A DNA stretch of 52,103 nt from UBA3537 sp965658025. GTDB lineage: Bacteria; Bacteroidota; Bacteroidia; Flavobacteriales; Flavobacteriaceae. Below the pieces are notes generated by a model. That model was not told the origin of the DNA, ran no database searches, and saw only the letters and a list, made by a program, of their open reading frames with translations. The stretch lies in the NCBI GenBank assembly GCA_965658025.1, contig CBFHQL010000010.1, positions 1 through 52,103 of the forward strand, given 5' to 3'. A program made the translations under genes and the position numbers. Positions 26,543 through 36,620 of this stretch are shown here, in pieces (positions within the stretch are counted from its first letter, which is position 1; the number at the start of each line of letters is the position of its first letter).

Positions 26543-27073
26543 CTAAAAAGAGAAATTGATGTTGATGATCCCTAAATCACCTATCCCAGAGCTTACTATT
26601 GAATTACTGTTATCAATTGGACTATTATCATTGTCCTTTATGGTTAATAATTTTAAAAAGAGACCCGGCTCTGTTGAAATCGAAAAGTGATCACTGATGA
26701 CATACTCAGCCCTAAAAAAGGGCATCAGGGCTGCTTCGTAATATGTTCGCTCTGATTGAAGGTTATCTGTATAGCTTAGGGCTAAATCTACACCGTAATA
26801 GAAAATCCATTTTTTTGAAGTATTGAATGCAATATCAAGTCCAGGTTTGAGCCCTAAAGTAAACTCATTTTCACTTTCCTGAAAATATTTTAAGCCCATA
26901 CGCAAGTGCTTATTTTCTTTTATTTGCCTACGATAACCTAGGTTATAAGCACTAGCATTTGAAGAAAATAGCGCTGGAATAATGTCATCTGCGTTTAAAG
27001 AAATTTGATTTTTCTGATTTTGAGCATTGAGAAAAGTGCTAAACAACAGAATGTAAATACAAATCTTATTCAT
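26543..27073 (-). CDS. Probable small outer-membrane beta-barrel protein
   Basis: 176 residues with a signal peptide (about 1-17, ending FLNAQ). The rest alternates hydrophobic and polar residues in strand-length stretches and ends in IININFSF with a C-terminal Phe, as outer-membrane barrels do. No family recognised. The ATG lies inside the end of the upstream lipoprotein gene (overlap 27066-27073), which indicates translational coupling. The two products probably act together at the outer membrane, which is inference. Confidence 0.78.
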   Translation of the reverse strand: MNKICIYILLFSTFLNAQNQKNQISLNADDIIPALFSSNASAYNLGYRRQIKENKHLRMGLKYFQESENEFTLGLKPGLDIAFNTSKKWIFYYGVDLALSYTDNLQSERTYYEAALMPFFRAEYVISDHFSISTEPGLFLKLLTIKDNDNSPIDNSNSIVSSGIGDLGIININFSF

Positions 27074-28175
27074 CCTCTAAGCGATCAATAAATCGAGCAA
27101 AAATTCCTTCCAAGGTTTGTATAAATACTTCACCGTCTTCACCAATCCCTGAAAATTGTTCAACATTGACAACTGTCCCATCAATAAAAACCATGTTCAA
27201 ATAATACTCTTCGTCAGCATCCTCTTGAATTTCAATTTCGCCTAGCAAAGTATTATCATTGAACACTTCAACGTCAATAAAGTTATTGAGTTGAACCACC
27301 GTAGGGTCATCAATGGCAAATAAGTATTCTGCATCAATATCAATTTCTACGTTCATGCTGTTTGTTGTGAGACTTGCACTAATGTAATCAATATCGGTAT
27401 CCTCTAAATTTTCATAATCTGTTGATAACAATTTGACCGTCCCTTGAAATTGAGTAACGCAACCAGAACCATTGCTGAGTGCATAACCCAAGCTGAAATT
27501 GTCATCTGCCAATTTATTGATTGAAAACTCATGTGTAAATGGGTTCATGTAAATATTAAAATCTACATCATTTGGAACTGGTATCTCGCCAGACATGCTG
27601 TAATCTACATTAAGCACATTAATGGCAAACATCGTTTCGTTGTTGTGTGACATGTCTAATGCCAATGATGTCGGAATATAAATTGGATCTTCTGTATCTA
27701 CCAACTCTTCAGTAACTCCAGAAAGTGTAATTGATGTATCATTTGTTGTTGAATTTGTAAAAAGAGGAAAGACCATCTTCATCTCCGAATTCGATCCAGA
27801 AGTCGACCAACTTTGAGTCTGGCTATTGTAGGAATAGGTTCCGAAATAATTTTGAATATTGAACGGCTCTTCTGGATATTCAGAATCGATGAGCGGTTGA
27901 TAATTTGGAATGTCTTCTATTGCTTCAATCATAATTTCATGAAAATCATTTTCATCATCATCTACATTGTCATAAATATTTATAAGTAAATCAGAAAAAT
28001 CGCCAGTTTCTAATGCTTGTAAACAATCCATTAGTGTGTCGATACCGTTTTCAACAACAACTTGATCTTCTTCAGCGGTGTTTTGAGAAGTTTCAGTAGA
28101 TTCAGATGCTTCGGCAGGTTCATCTTGACATGTAATCAAGGAAATAAAAATTATAAAGTAAAAATATCTTTTCAT
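27066..28175 (-). CDS. Acidic lipoprotein of unknown function
   Basis: 369 residues. The lipoprotein signal MKRYFYFIIFISLITC has Cys16 as the lipidated residue, followed by an acidic Ser/Thr/Glu-rich linker (QDEPAEASESTETSQ). The rest is very acidic and shows beta-rich stretches such as FNIYMNPFTHEFSINKL. No known domain recognised. The stop overlaps the start of the barrel gene. It lies 54 bases downstream of murF on the same strand, with no clear promoter seen. Confidence 0.8.
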   Translation of the reverse strand: MKRYFYFIIFISLITCQDEPAEASESTETSQNTAEEDQVVVENGIDTLMDCLQALETGDFSDLLINIYDNVDDDENDFHEIMIEAIEDIPNYQPLIDSEYPEEPFNIQNYFGTYSYNSQTQSWSTSGSNSEMKMVFPLFTNSTTNDTSITLSGVTEELVDTEDPIYIPTSLALDMSHNNETMFAINVLNVDYSMSGEIPVPNDVDFNIYMNPFTHEFSINKLADDNFSLGYALSNGSGCVTQFQGTVKLLSTDYENLEDTDIDYISASLTTNSMNVEIDIDAEYLFAIDDPTVVQLNNFIDVEVFNDNTLLGEIEIQEDADEEYYLNMVFIDGTVVNVEQFSGIGEDGEVFIQTLEGIFARFIDRLEDE

Positions 28176-28229
28176 GGTTATAAATTAAAAAACTAAAATA
28201 GCTTTAATATACTGAAAAACAAATTTTTT

Positions 28230-29513
28230 TTACACCAAATCCAAAAGGCGCTCTAGTGCCATTCCTCTAGATCCTTTGACCAAAACCATACTTTGTTTTA
28301 TGGGATAATCTCCAAGATGAATTTTTAAGTGTTCAAAGTCTTTAAAAAACAGAACATTGGAATAATTTTGATGGTGCTCAAAAAAATGATTCCCTACCAA
28401 ATAAAGTTGTGTAAAATCTAAACTTTTGGCCAACTCTATAACGAATTGATGTTCGGCATAGCTTTGTTTTCCCAATTCAAACATATCGCCTAAAATTACA
28501 ATTTTTTGATCCCCTTCCATGGTCTTAAAGTTCTTCAAAGCAGCTTCTACACTGCTTGGATTGGCATTGTAGGCATCTAAAATAATGGTGTTGGAATTTT
28601 GCTTTATGATTTGAGATCTGTTGTTTTTGGGGATATAAGATTCAATACCTTTTTTTATTGATTTGAGATCGACATCAAAGTGTAATCCTATTGTAATTGC
28701 CGCAGCTGTATTTGTAAAATTATACCGTCCCAAAAGTTGGGTATGTATGAGTGTTTTGTTTATTTCAATACTCAAAAATGGAGATTCTTTTTGGAGTGCA
28801 ATGGTAAAATCTGATGAATCTCTTTCAGAGAAAGTTATTGCATTTTGATAATCACCCACTTGTTTGACTTGCTTTTCATCATCAGCATTTAGAAAAATTA
28901 TCCCTTTTTTTTGTTTTAAATAATCATATAATTCACTCTTCCCTCTTATAACACCTTCTTCACTACCGAAGCCCTCCAAATGTGCTTTGCCAAAATTAGT
29001 AATATAACCAAAGTTAGGGTTAGCAATTGTACAAAGCAGTGCAATTTCGCCGATATGATTTGCGCCCATTTCTACAATTCCAATTTCGGTAGAATCGTCC
29101 ATCCGCAACAAAGTCAAAGGCACACCAATGTGGTTGTTCAAATTACCCAAAGTAGCTTGTGTTTTGTAGCGTTGCTTTAAAACTGAATAGATAAGCTCTT
29201 TTGTTGTGGTTTTACCATTGCTCCCGGTGAGGGCAACAATGGGTATATTTAGGTAATTTCGATGGTAATTTGCTAATTTTTGAAGTGTTTGCAATACATC
29301 ATCGACCAAAATAAAACGCTCATTGTCGGGTTCTTGAACCTCATCAATGATACAATGGGAAGCACCCAAGTCAAGAGCTTTTTTAGCAAATGTATTACCG
29401 TTAAAATTTTCACCTTTGAGGGCAAAAAAAAGCGTGCCTTTTTCTAAGGTACGGGTGTCCGTAGATACGTTTTTTGCTTTTAAAAATAACTGATGAAGTG
29501 CTTCAATATTCAT
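28230..29513 (-). CDS. murF: UDP-N-acetylmuramoyl-tripeptide--D-alanyl-D-alanine ligase
   Basis: 427 residues. It adds D-Ala-D-Ala to the UDP-MurNAc tripeptide in the cytoplasm. Seen: ATP-binding GSNGKTTTKELIYSVL, NNHIGVPLTLLR, the Mur-ligase EMGANHIGEIALLCTIANP, ILDAYNANPSSVEAAL and LGDMFELG. The closest paralogues would be MurC/D/E, but NNHIGVPLTLL and the ANPSS pattern mark MurF. It sits downstream of gldJ, from which a terminator separates it. The murF-gldJ-porU-porV neighbourhood is common in Flavobacteriaceae. Confidence 0.95.
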   Translation of the reverse strand: MNIEALHQLFLKAKNVSTDTRTLEKGTLFFALKGENFNGNTFAKKALDLGASHCIIDEVQEPDNERFILVDDVLQTLQKLANYHRNYLNIPIVALTGSNGKTTTKELIYSVLKQRYKTQATLGNLNNHIGVPLTLLRMDDSTEIGIVEMGANHIGEIALLCTIANPNFGYITNFGKAHLEGFGSEEGVIRGKSELYDYLKQKKGIIFLNADDEKQVKQVGDYQNAITFSERDSSDFTIALQKESPFLSIEINKTLIHTQLLGRYNFTNTAAAITIGLHFDVDLKSIKKGIESYIPKNNRSQIIKQNSNTIILDAYNANPSSVEAALKNFKTMEGDQKIVILGDMFELGKQSYAEHQFVIELAKSLDFTQLYLVGNHFFEHHQNYSNVLFFKDFEHLKIHLGDYPIKQSMVLVKGSRGMALERLLDLV

Positions 29514-29525
29514 AACTTAAAAATA

Positions 29526-29560
29526 CAAAAAAAGTCCCAACAGAATGATTAGGACTTTGT
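29526..29560 (-). terminator. Intrinsic terminator of gldJ
   Basis: AAAGTCC (29531-29537) pairs with GGACTTT (29552-29558) around a 14-base loop, and the minus strand continues into seven T. It lies between the gldJ stop and the murF ATG. Confidence 0.8.
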
Positions 29561-29580
29561 TTGAATCAAAAAATTTTAAA

Positions 29581-31245
29581 TTAATTTTTTGTCTTTTTTC
29601 TTTTGGACTTAGAACCTACTCGAGACATTGCACATCTAAATCCAATAAAGTCTGTCGCCATATCTTCTGGGTAGAATCGGCGTTGTGCTGGATCTAGCCA
29701 ATATTCGCGATCTTTCCATGACCCCCCTTTGTATACACGTACTTTGTCATTAATTAGTGATGTTCTGGTGTTGGATTTATCGTACTCTCTGTTCAAGCTA
29801 CCGTCTTCATTTGTTTCAACCAAATGTTTTGGCGAGTTATACATTTTTCGAGTAATCTCTTCTGAAGCAGCTTCTTCACCTTCTTCAAAATCATCAAAAT
29901 ATCTTGAAGATTGCTTGTCACCATCTCTAAAGTTTCTGTTGTCGCTGGTATCAAAGTTTGTCCTTAGATAGGTTTCATTTTCATCAACTGCAACTTGCGC
30001 CAATTGACCAGGAAGAGTTTTGGCTATAACTTTTCCATTAGAGAGAGTGTCAAATTCAATGTCATCTATCCCTATTACTTTGACACTTCCGTCTTCTGAA
30101 ATAGCATTTTTGGTATAAACGTTACCTCTGTAGTAGGCAAAATCGCTAAACTCGTCATCAACTATTGGTCGATATACATCAGCTACCCATTCGGCAACAT
30201 TACCAGCCATGTCGTAAATACCAAAGTCGTTTGGATCATAAGACATCACTTCGTTGGTAATATCGGCACCATCATCTGACCATCCAGCAATTCCGCCATA
30301 GTCACCCTTTCCTTGTTTAAAGTTGGCCAATTGATCGCCTTTAATTTTACGCTCTCCTGTACGTGTGTACTGGCCATCCCATGGGTATTTTTTACGCCCT
30401 CGGTAAGTATTGTATTCTCTTAATTCCGTAAGACCAAGTGCAGCATACTCCCATTCGGCCTCTGTTGGAAGTCTGTAGCTTATTTGAATAGCTCCAGTTT
30501 CGCGAGTCGCATAGCTGACTAGGGAGTCATTCCTTCTGTTCCCTCTGCCTCCAAGGTGAACACCCAAAGTATCTTTGTACGTTTCAGTGGGTGCATTGAC
30601 ATAGGTGTTGATGTTAAAATTATTGGTCGCAGTTACGGATTCTCCAGGAACATGCGATCCCTTCTCTAAATAACCTTCTTTTTGAAGCCCCATTTCTGCC
30701 ACACGATCCGAACGCCATTTGGCATATTCATTGGCTTGTAGCCAACTTACGCCCACTACAGGGTAATTTCCATATGCAGGATGACGCAGATAGTTTTCAA
30801 CATAAATTTCACTGTATCCAAGACGGTTTCTCCAAACTAAAGTGTCTGGAAGTGCACCATAATATATCGCTTTGAATTTAGGATTATCTGGTGGATAAAC
30901 ACGCTTTATCCAGTCTAAATATTCCAAATACATCATATTTGTGACTTCGGTTTCATCCATGTAGAAGGATTGTACATGTTGCTGATTTGGACTGTTGTTC
31001 CAGTCGTGCATCACATCGTCCTGTACTTTACCCATAGTAAACGTACCGCCTTCAATAAACACCAAGCCCGGTGCGGTTTCCTGCTCTTTATATTTAGTAT
31101 TGTACTGAAAACCACCTTCTTTGGCGTTAATTTTCCAACCTGTCCCTCGAGAAGAGTTTCCGTATTTAGAAGATTTATTACATGCTGTCAATGATATTGA
31201 CACAGCAACAATAAAAAACAATCTTGATATCTTAATATAATTCAT
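29581..31245 (-). CDS. gldJ: Gliding motility lipoprotein GldJ
   Basis: 554 residues from the ATG at 31245 (MNYIKISRLFF); a TTG two codons upstream is less likely. The lipobox ISLTAC puts the lipidated Cys near residue 22. The body is a formylglycine-generating-enzyme/SUMF1-like domain: FIEGGTFTMGKVQDD, FYMDETEVTNMMYLEYL, YPVVGVSWLQANEYAKWRSD, YRLPTEAEWEYAALG and, near the end, VYKGGSWKDREYWLDPAQRR and GFRCAMSRVG. GldJ is required for gliding and type IX secretion in Flavobacterium johnsoniae and forms part of the track on the outer membrane. It is divergent from porU, with a 219-base shared gap. Confidence 0.96.
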   Translation of the reverse strand: MNYIKISRLFFIVAVSISLTACNKSSKYGNSSRGTGWKINAKEGGFQYNTKYKEQETAPGLVFIEGGTFTMGKVQDDVMHDWNNSPNQQHVQSFYMDETEVTNMMYLEYLDWIKRVYPPDNPKFKAIYYGALPDTLVWRNRLGYSEIYVENYLRHPAYGNYPVVGVSWLQANEYAKWRSDRVAEMGLQKEGYLEKGSHVPGESVTATNNFNINTYVNAPTETYKDTLGVHLGGRGNRRNDSLVSYATRETGAIQISYRLPTEAEWEYAALGLTELREYNTYRGRKKYPWDGQYTRTGERKIKGDQLANFKQGKGDYGGIAGWSDDGADITNEVMSYDPNDFGIYDMAGNVAEWVADVYRPIVDDEFSDFAYYRGNVYTKNAISEDGSVKVIGIDDIEFDTLSNGKVIAKTLPGQLAQVAVDENETYLRTNFDTSDNRNFRDGDKQSSRYFDDFEEGEEAASEEITRKMYNSPKHLVETNEDGSLNREYDKSNTRTSLINDKVRVYKGGSWKDREYWLDPAQRRFYPEDMATDFIGFRCAMSRVGSKSKRKKTKN

Positions 31246-31404
31246 ACTCAATTTAAATTAAAAAGGGGTCATAAAATTTTGGATTTGCAATATAATAATT
31301 ATGAATTGGTTTGCAATAATTTTTTAGGGCGTTTCTCTAATTTTTTTATGTGTTAAACGCTTTAGTTTTTTAAGTATAACGACTTTTTTAATGGTTTATT
31401 ATTG

Positions 31405-31412
31405 TAATTTTG
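31405..31412 (+). promoter_or_regulatory. Possible promoter -7 box for porU
   Basis: TAATTTTG, exact TAnnTTTG, about 53 bases before the porU ATG. No TTG at the right distance. The rest of the 31246-31464 gap is AT-rich, and I see no clear minus-strand box for gldJ. Confidence 0.35.
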
Positions 31413-31464
31413 AATTTGGAGTTAGAGAATCATAATATTTAAGAACTTCAGTCGTTTGGTGTAT

Positions 31465-34400
31465 ATGAAAAATATTTCGTTGTGGTTGATTACGCTTTTT
31501 GGAGTATTCCTATGCAATGCTCAGTCTCAGCGGTTTGAGCTCAATTGGAGTTCATCAAAAGTGTTTTCGATGGGAAATACTCAAATTGAATTACCTCATT
31601 TTGATGCGAAAAATTACAATTTCTCAAACGAAAATGGCATCACCTATACTGCACAATGGAAAGCAGGATTTGAAATCAATACTGAAAACATATCCATAAC
31701 TGCCTTAGAAACCGAAGCAATACCGCTTTCTGAGCTGAAAGACCTCAAACTTTCATCTATTCCAGAAGGTTTACAATTTGAAGTCTCTAACAGCAAAAAC
31801 CGAGGCGAATTGATCAATACTGTTGAAATCAGTGCAATCTTTAAAGATAATGGCGTCATAAAAAAAGTAAAACGATTTACTGTTGTCTATAAAAAAGCGC
31901 TGTTTCAAAGAACCATGTCTTCACAAGCTCAAGTGCAAAACTCGGTGTTAAAATCGGGGCAATGGTATCGTTTTCAAATCGATACAACGGGTGTTTACAA
32001 ACTCAACAAAAGCTTCTTCAATGCACTTGGTGTAAACACCAATACAGTCAATCCGAAAAACATCAAAATTTTTGGGCATGGAGGGAAATCTTTACCCTTG
32101 GCTAACAATCAAACCGTTGCTTATGATTTAATTGAAAATGCGGTTCAATTTGTTGGTGAGGGAGATGGTGTTTTCAATAATAGTGATTATTTGCTGTTCT
32201 ACGCTATCGGCCCAAAATCTTTCAATCAAGAAAATAATTCGCACATCAATCCATATAGTGATAAAGCGTACTATTATGTTCAAATCAGCAACGGAAATGG
32301 TTTGCGCATGAATGCAGCCAATGCCCCAACGGGAACTGCAGATGCAATATTTTCGACCTTCCATGACTATAAATTTGTTGAAAGCGACACCTATAATATA
32401 GGGCAAATGGGACGGCGTTGGTTCGGCCACCGTTTCTATTTTGAGAATGCAAGAACATTTACTTTCGATTTCCCAAACCTTGTAACACAAAACCCTTTAA
32501 AATTAAAAATTTTAGCCGCTGCAGTTGCTGAATCCAATACAAACCTTGAAGTCAAAGCCAATGGAACTGTGATTGATAATTTTTCATTCAATGCTATAGA
32601 CAATGGAATTTTGGCAACAGAGGATTTTTTCAATGGCAATATTAACAGCAGTTCCGATGTGGTAACCATCGATTTGAACTACAACAACAATGGTAATCCG
32701 TCAGCAATAGGATATTTGGATTATATTTCAATTGAAGCCGAACGTGCACTTAAATCATTGGGGCAGCAATTTCAATTCAAACACAATGATATGCCCACAT
32801 TGAGTGGAATTGGAGAATTTGTGATTTCTAATGCCGCTGGCATAGCTGAAATTTGGGATGTCTCAGACCCTTACAATCCCCAATACTACAAAAACACCGG
32901 TGCTACTGTAGACTTTAGTTTTAAAACAACTTTAGGTACAGAAAAGATTTTTCATACTGTAGAATCTGCTGACCTTTATACCCCCACAATTGTGGCTAAT
33001 AAATTTGTTTCGAATCAAGACTTGAAAGGCACTATTTTCTTAAATCAACAACAGCAATTTGAAGATATTGACTACCTCATCATTACCCCGAGTTTTTTAC
33101 AAAATCAGGCCGAACAACTGGCTGCAATCAACAGAGAAAAAAACAACCTCAATGTAAAAGTGGTGACTTTGGAATCCATTTATCAAGAATTTAGCTCAGG
33201 AATGCAAGACATTTCAGGGGTGAGGAATTTTGTTAAATATGTGTACGACAACGCTAGCGATCCAAATAAGCGCTTAAGGTATCTTTGTATGTTTGGCGAT
33301 GCCTCTTTTGATTACAAAAACAGAATTCCCAACAACACAAATATCGCGCCTTCTTGGTATTCAATCAACAGTTTTAGTTTGACCAACTCATTCATTTCAG
33401 ATGATTTTTATGGGATGATGGACGACAACGAAGGGACGATGAATAATTCCGATAAATTGGATATTGCCGTTGGAAGAATCTTGGTAGAAACTCCTCAGCG
33501 TGCTCAAGATATAGTGAACAAAATCAAATCCTATTACAGCAAGGAGGCCTATGGAAACTGGCGCAATAATTTTTTGTTGATTTCTGATGACATCGACAAA
33601 TTGAGTGACAAAACGTTGCAAGAAACCACAGACTTTGTCGCAGATGATGTACGACAGGCCAAACCCTTTTTGAATGTAAAAAAAATTCATACTGATGCAT
33701 ATCAGCAGGAAACCTCATCTGGTGGAGATCGATATCCGCAAGTAAACGATGCTATTTTTGACGCCTTAGAAGTAGGTGCTGTTGCAGTCAATTACTTCGG
33801 CCATGGTGGTGAGGATGGCTTGGCACTTGAGCGAATTTTTGATAAAATTAACGCACAAGAACTCAAAAATCCAAATAAGCTAAACTGTTTTGTAACGCTA
33901 ACCTGCGAGTATACAAAATTTGATAACCCCCTACGAGATACAGCTGGTGAATTCCTGTATTGGAACAAAAATGGAGGTGCTATTAGTCTAATTTCAACCA
34001 CACGGCAGATTTTCATCTCTGTTGGAGTTCAATTTACCACCACTTTAAGTCAATATTTATTCGATTATAACAACACACAAAACATAAGTATGGCAGAAGC
34101 GTTGCGGCTTACAAAAAACAATCCTGGAGTTACCAATAACACGCAACGTAGACTAGTATTCTTTATTGGCGATCCTGCTATGAAATTGCCACTCGCTGCA
34201 CCAGATATTATCGTTACAAAACTCAATGACGAAAACATTGCAACCACTACACAAGAACTTCAAGCACTAAGTGCTGCAAAAATTGAGGGGTATGTAGCTG
34301 ACGATCAAGGTAATGTCTTGAGCAACTACTCCGGAACACTTACCGCTACTATTTTTGACAAAAACATCCAAAGGTCTACGCTTGGAAATGATGGGATTTC

Positions 34401-35307
34401 AGAAAATGGGCAGTTAATCATAATGAACTTTGAATCCATGGGTGAAGTTATTTTTAGGGGGCAAGCATCTGTAGAAAATGGTGTTTTTGAAATTAATTTT
34501 ATAGTCCCCAAAGACATTTCTATCCCTGTTGGAAATGGAAAAATCAGTTTATATTCTAAAACAGAAAACCCATTGACCGACCAACGCGGCTATAATTTTG
34601 ATGTCAAAATAGGTGGTGTAAACCTCAACGCCCCCGAAGACAATACAGGGCCAAATATTCAGCTCTTTATGAACGATGAAAGTTTTGTTTCGGGTGGAAT
34701 TACTAATGAAAGCCCAACACTTTTGGTGAAATTATTCGACGAAAATGGTATTAACACCGCCAGTGGTGTTGGCCACGATATTGTTGCCACGCTTGATGGC
34801 GATGAAACCAACCCTTTCATTTTGAATGATTATTACGTGACAGATCCAGATACATACAAAAGTGGTAGTCTGAGTTATCCTTTCAGAGATTTAAGCCCAG
34901 GACTACACACCCTTAAGCTCAAAGCTTGGGATGTTTACAACAATGCATCCACTAAAGAAATTCAATTTGTGGTGTTCGATCAAAACCAAAGTTTAGAGCT
35001 AAAAAATGTGCTCAACTACCCCAATCCATTTATTAATTATACAGAATTTTGGTTCAACCACAATAGTTCCGATATATTGAACGTTTCTATACAAATCTTT
35101 ACGGTTTCAGGAAAATTGATTAAAACCATAAATACACAAACCAATACAGGAAGTGGCGTCAGTTCATTGTCGAGAGATATCACTTGGGACGGCACCGACG
35201 ATTTTGGCAATAAAATAGGTAAAGGCGTTTATGTCTACAAACTAAATGTAAAAGCAACAGCTACTGGACGAGCTGCCGAAAAAATTGAAAAACTTGTTAT
35301 CCTTTAA
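31465..35307 (+). CDS. porU: Type IX secretion sortase PorU (C25 peptidase)
   Basis: 1280 residues from the ATG at 31465; a TTG at 31456 would add three. The signal peptide ends near CNAQS. PorU is the outer-membrane sortase that removes C-terminal sorting domains of type IX cargo and attaches them to the surface. The gingipain-like C25 domain shows His780 in NYFGHGGEDG and Cys814 in LTCEYTKFDNP as the catalytic pair. The C-terminus has NYPNPF and ITWDGTDDFGNKIGKGVYVY, like a type A sorting domain, as expected for PorU. porV starts 36 bases downstream, with its own promoter overlapping the end of this gene. Confidence 0.96.
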   Translation: MKNISLWLITLFGVFLCNAQSQRFELNWSSSKVFSMGNTQIELPHFDAKNYNFSNENGITYTAQWKAGFEINTENISITALETEAIPLSELKDLKLSSIPEGLQFEVSNSKNRGELINTVEISAIFKDNGVIKKVKRFTVVYKKALFQRTMSSQAQVQNSVLKSGQWYRFQIDTTGVYKLNKSFFNALGVNTNTVNPKNIKIFGHGGKSLPLANNQTVAYDLIENAVQFVGEGDGVFNNSDYLLFYAIGPKSFNQENNSHINPYSDKAYYYVQISNGNGLRMNAANAPTGTADAIFSTFHDYKFVESDTYNIGQMGRRWFGHRFYFENARTFTFDFPNLVTQNPLKLKILAAAVAESNTNLEVKANGTVIDNFSFNAIDNGILATEDFFNGNINSSSDVVTIDLNYNNNGNPSAIGYLDYISIEAERALKSLGQQFQFKHNDMPTLSGIGEFVISNAAGIAEIWDVSDPYNPQYYKNTGATVDFSFKTTLGTEKIFHTVESADLYTPTIVANKFVSNQDLKGTIFLNQQQQFEDIDYLIITPSFLQNQAEQLAAINREKNNLNVKVVTLESIYQEFSSGMQDISGVRNFVKYVYDNASDPNKRLRYLCMFGDASFDYKNRIPNNTNIAPSWYSINSFSLTNSFISDDFYGMMDDNEGTMNNSDKLDIAVGRILVETPQRAQDIVNKIKSYYSKEAYGNWRNNFLLISDDIDKLSDKTLQETTDFVADDVRQAKPFLNVKKIHTDAYQQETSSGGDRYPQVNDAIFDALEVGAVAVNYFGHGGEDGLALERIFDKINAQELKNPNKLNCFVTLTCEYTKFDNPLRDTAGEFLYWNKNGGAISLISTTRQIFISVGVQFTTTLSQYLFDYNNTQNISMAEALRLTKNNPGVTNNTQRRLVFFIGDPAMKLPLAAPDIIVTKLNDENIATTTQELQALSAAKIEGYVADDQGNVLSNYSGTLTATIFDKNIQRSTLGNDGISENGQLIIMNFESMGEVIFRGQASVENGVFEINFIVPKDISIPVGNGKISLYSKTENPLTDQRGYNFDVKIGGVNLNAPEDNTGPNIQLFMNDESFVSGGITNESPTLLVKLFDENGINTASGVGHDIVATLDGDETNPFILNDYYVTDPDTYKSGSLSYPFRDLSPGLHTLKLKAWDVYNNASTKEIQFVVFDQNQSLELKNVLNYPNPFINYTEFWFNHNSSDILNVSIQIFTVSGKLIKTINTQTNTGSGVSSLSRDITWDGTDDFGNKIGKGVYVYKLNVKATATGRAAEKIEKLVIL

Positions 35308-35323
35308 GAAAAACTTATATTTG
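35294..35323 (+). promoter_or_regulatory. Promoter of porV
   Basis: TTG (35294-35296), a 19-base spacer and TATATTTG (35316-35323) match the full consensus. The TTG lies within the last codons of porU. The final G of the -7 box is the first base of an in-frame GTG, so that GTG cannot be the start of this transcript's reading frame. Confidence 0.7.
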
Positions 35324-35343
35324 TGATTAAACCAAAAATAAAA

Positions 35344-36618
35344 ATGTTAGAATTCATTACACCAACAGCAAAAAATATACGGATTTTTAGTGCATTAATT
35401 AGCCTAATCATTTCGAGTTCGGTTTTTGGGCAAACGCCAACAACATATAATGAGCCTGTCATTATTGAAGATGCACGTCGAGTTATTACAACAGGGGTGC
35501 CATTTTTACTTATTGCCTCCGATGCACGAGCAGCAGGATTAGGAGATATGGGGGTAGCCACTTCGGTTGATGCCCATGCACAACAATGGAACCCTTCCAA
35601 ATACGCCTTTTCTGAAGCAAAATCAGGGATAGCCATTAGCTATACACCATACCTCAGCAAATTGGTCAATGATATCTCAATAAGTAGTGTAAATTATTTT
35701 AATCGAATTAGCGAACGTAGTGCTTTTGCGTTCGGATTAAAATACTTTTCTCTTGGAGAAATTGAATTACGCGAAGACGAATTTTCAGAACCTAGGATAG
35801 AAAAACCCAACGAACTAGCACTTGATGCGTCATACTCCTTACGTCTTTCTGATCAATTTTCTATGGCTGTTGCTTTGCGCTATATCCGTTCAGACTTAAA
35901 GATTCAAGAGATAGTTCCCAATGCCAAAGCAGCCAACACTTTTGCTGTGGATATTGCAGGATATTACCAGAGCGAAGAAGTCGCCTACAGTGATTTTAAT
36001 GGCCGTTGGCGCGCTGGTTTTGCCCTTCAAAACCTTGGTCCAAAACTCAAATACGACGATGCAGGACGCGAAAACTTTTTACCTACAAACCTCAGACTTG
36101 GTGGTGGATTTGACTTTATTTTCGATTCTTACAACAAAGTTAGTGTCACAGCAGAAGTAACAAAACTTTTAGTACCAACTCCAGCTGGAAAAAAATATGA
36201 ATCATGGACAGATGCTAACGATAATGGAGTAGCTGATCCTGGGGAAGGAAATGGAACAGGAATACCTGTCAATAGCGACGGTGATGTTTACGATGAAATT
36301 AGTTTTGGAAAGGGCCTTTTCCAATCTTTTGGAGATGCGCCAGGAGGGTTTAGCGAAGAATTAGACGAATTTACTTGGGCCTTAAGTGCAGAATATTTGT
36401 ATCAAGATTCATTTGCGCTACGCGCTGGATATTTTAACGAAAATGAACTAAAAGGCGCACGAAAATTCTTTTCTATAGGCGCTGGATTTAAATATTCTAC
36501 AATTGATATAGACCTTTCTTACTTGTTTTCAGCAGCTAAAGTGCAAAGCCCTTTAGAAAATACTTTACGTTTTTCGTTGGCCTTCAATTTTGGCGATGGC
36601 GAATATGTAGAATACTAG
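35344..36618 (+). CDS. porV: Type IX secretion outer-membrane protein PorV (LptO)
   Basis: 424 residues from the ATG at 35344; the GTG at 35323 is inside the promoter. Signal peptide to about residue 30 (SSSVFGQ). The family hallmark is FLLIASDARAAGLGDMGVA and QQWNPSKYAF near the N-terminus. It is an FadL-like 14-strand barrel that carries cargo from the translocon to PorU in the attachment complex. An Asp/Gly-rich segment near 285-320 (DANDNGVADPGEGNG) resembles calcium-binding loops. The order porU-porV is that of F. johnsoniae and relatives. The stop is 2 bases before the cdd ATG. Confidence 0.95.
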   Translation: MLEFITPTAKNIRIFSALISLIISSSVFGQTPTTYNEPVIIEDARRVITTGVPFLLIASDARAAGLGDMGVATSVDAHAQQWNPSKYAFSEAKSGIAISYTPYLSKLVNDISISSVNYFNRISERSAFAFGLKYFSLGEIELREDEFSEPRIEKPNELALDASYSLRLSDQFSMAVALRYIRSDLKIQEIVPNAKAANTFAVDIAGYYQSEEVAYSDFNGRWRAGFALQNLGPKLKYDDAGRENFLPTNLRLGGGFDFIFDSYNKVSVTAEVTKLLVPTPAGKKYESWTDANDNGVADPGEGNGTGIPVNSDGDVYDEISFGKGLFQSFGDAPGGFSEELDEFTWALSAEYLYQDSFALRAGYFNENELKGARKFFSIGAGFKYSTIDIDLSYLFSAAKVQSPLENTLRFSLAFNFGDGEYVEY

Positions 36619-36620
36619 GC

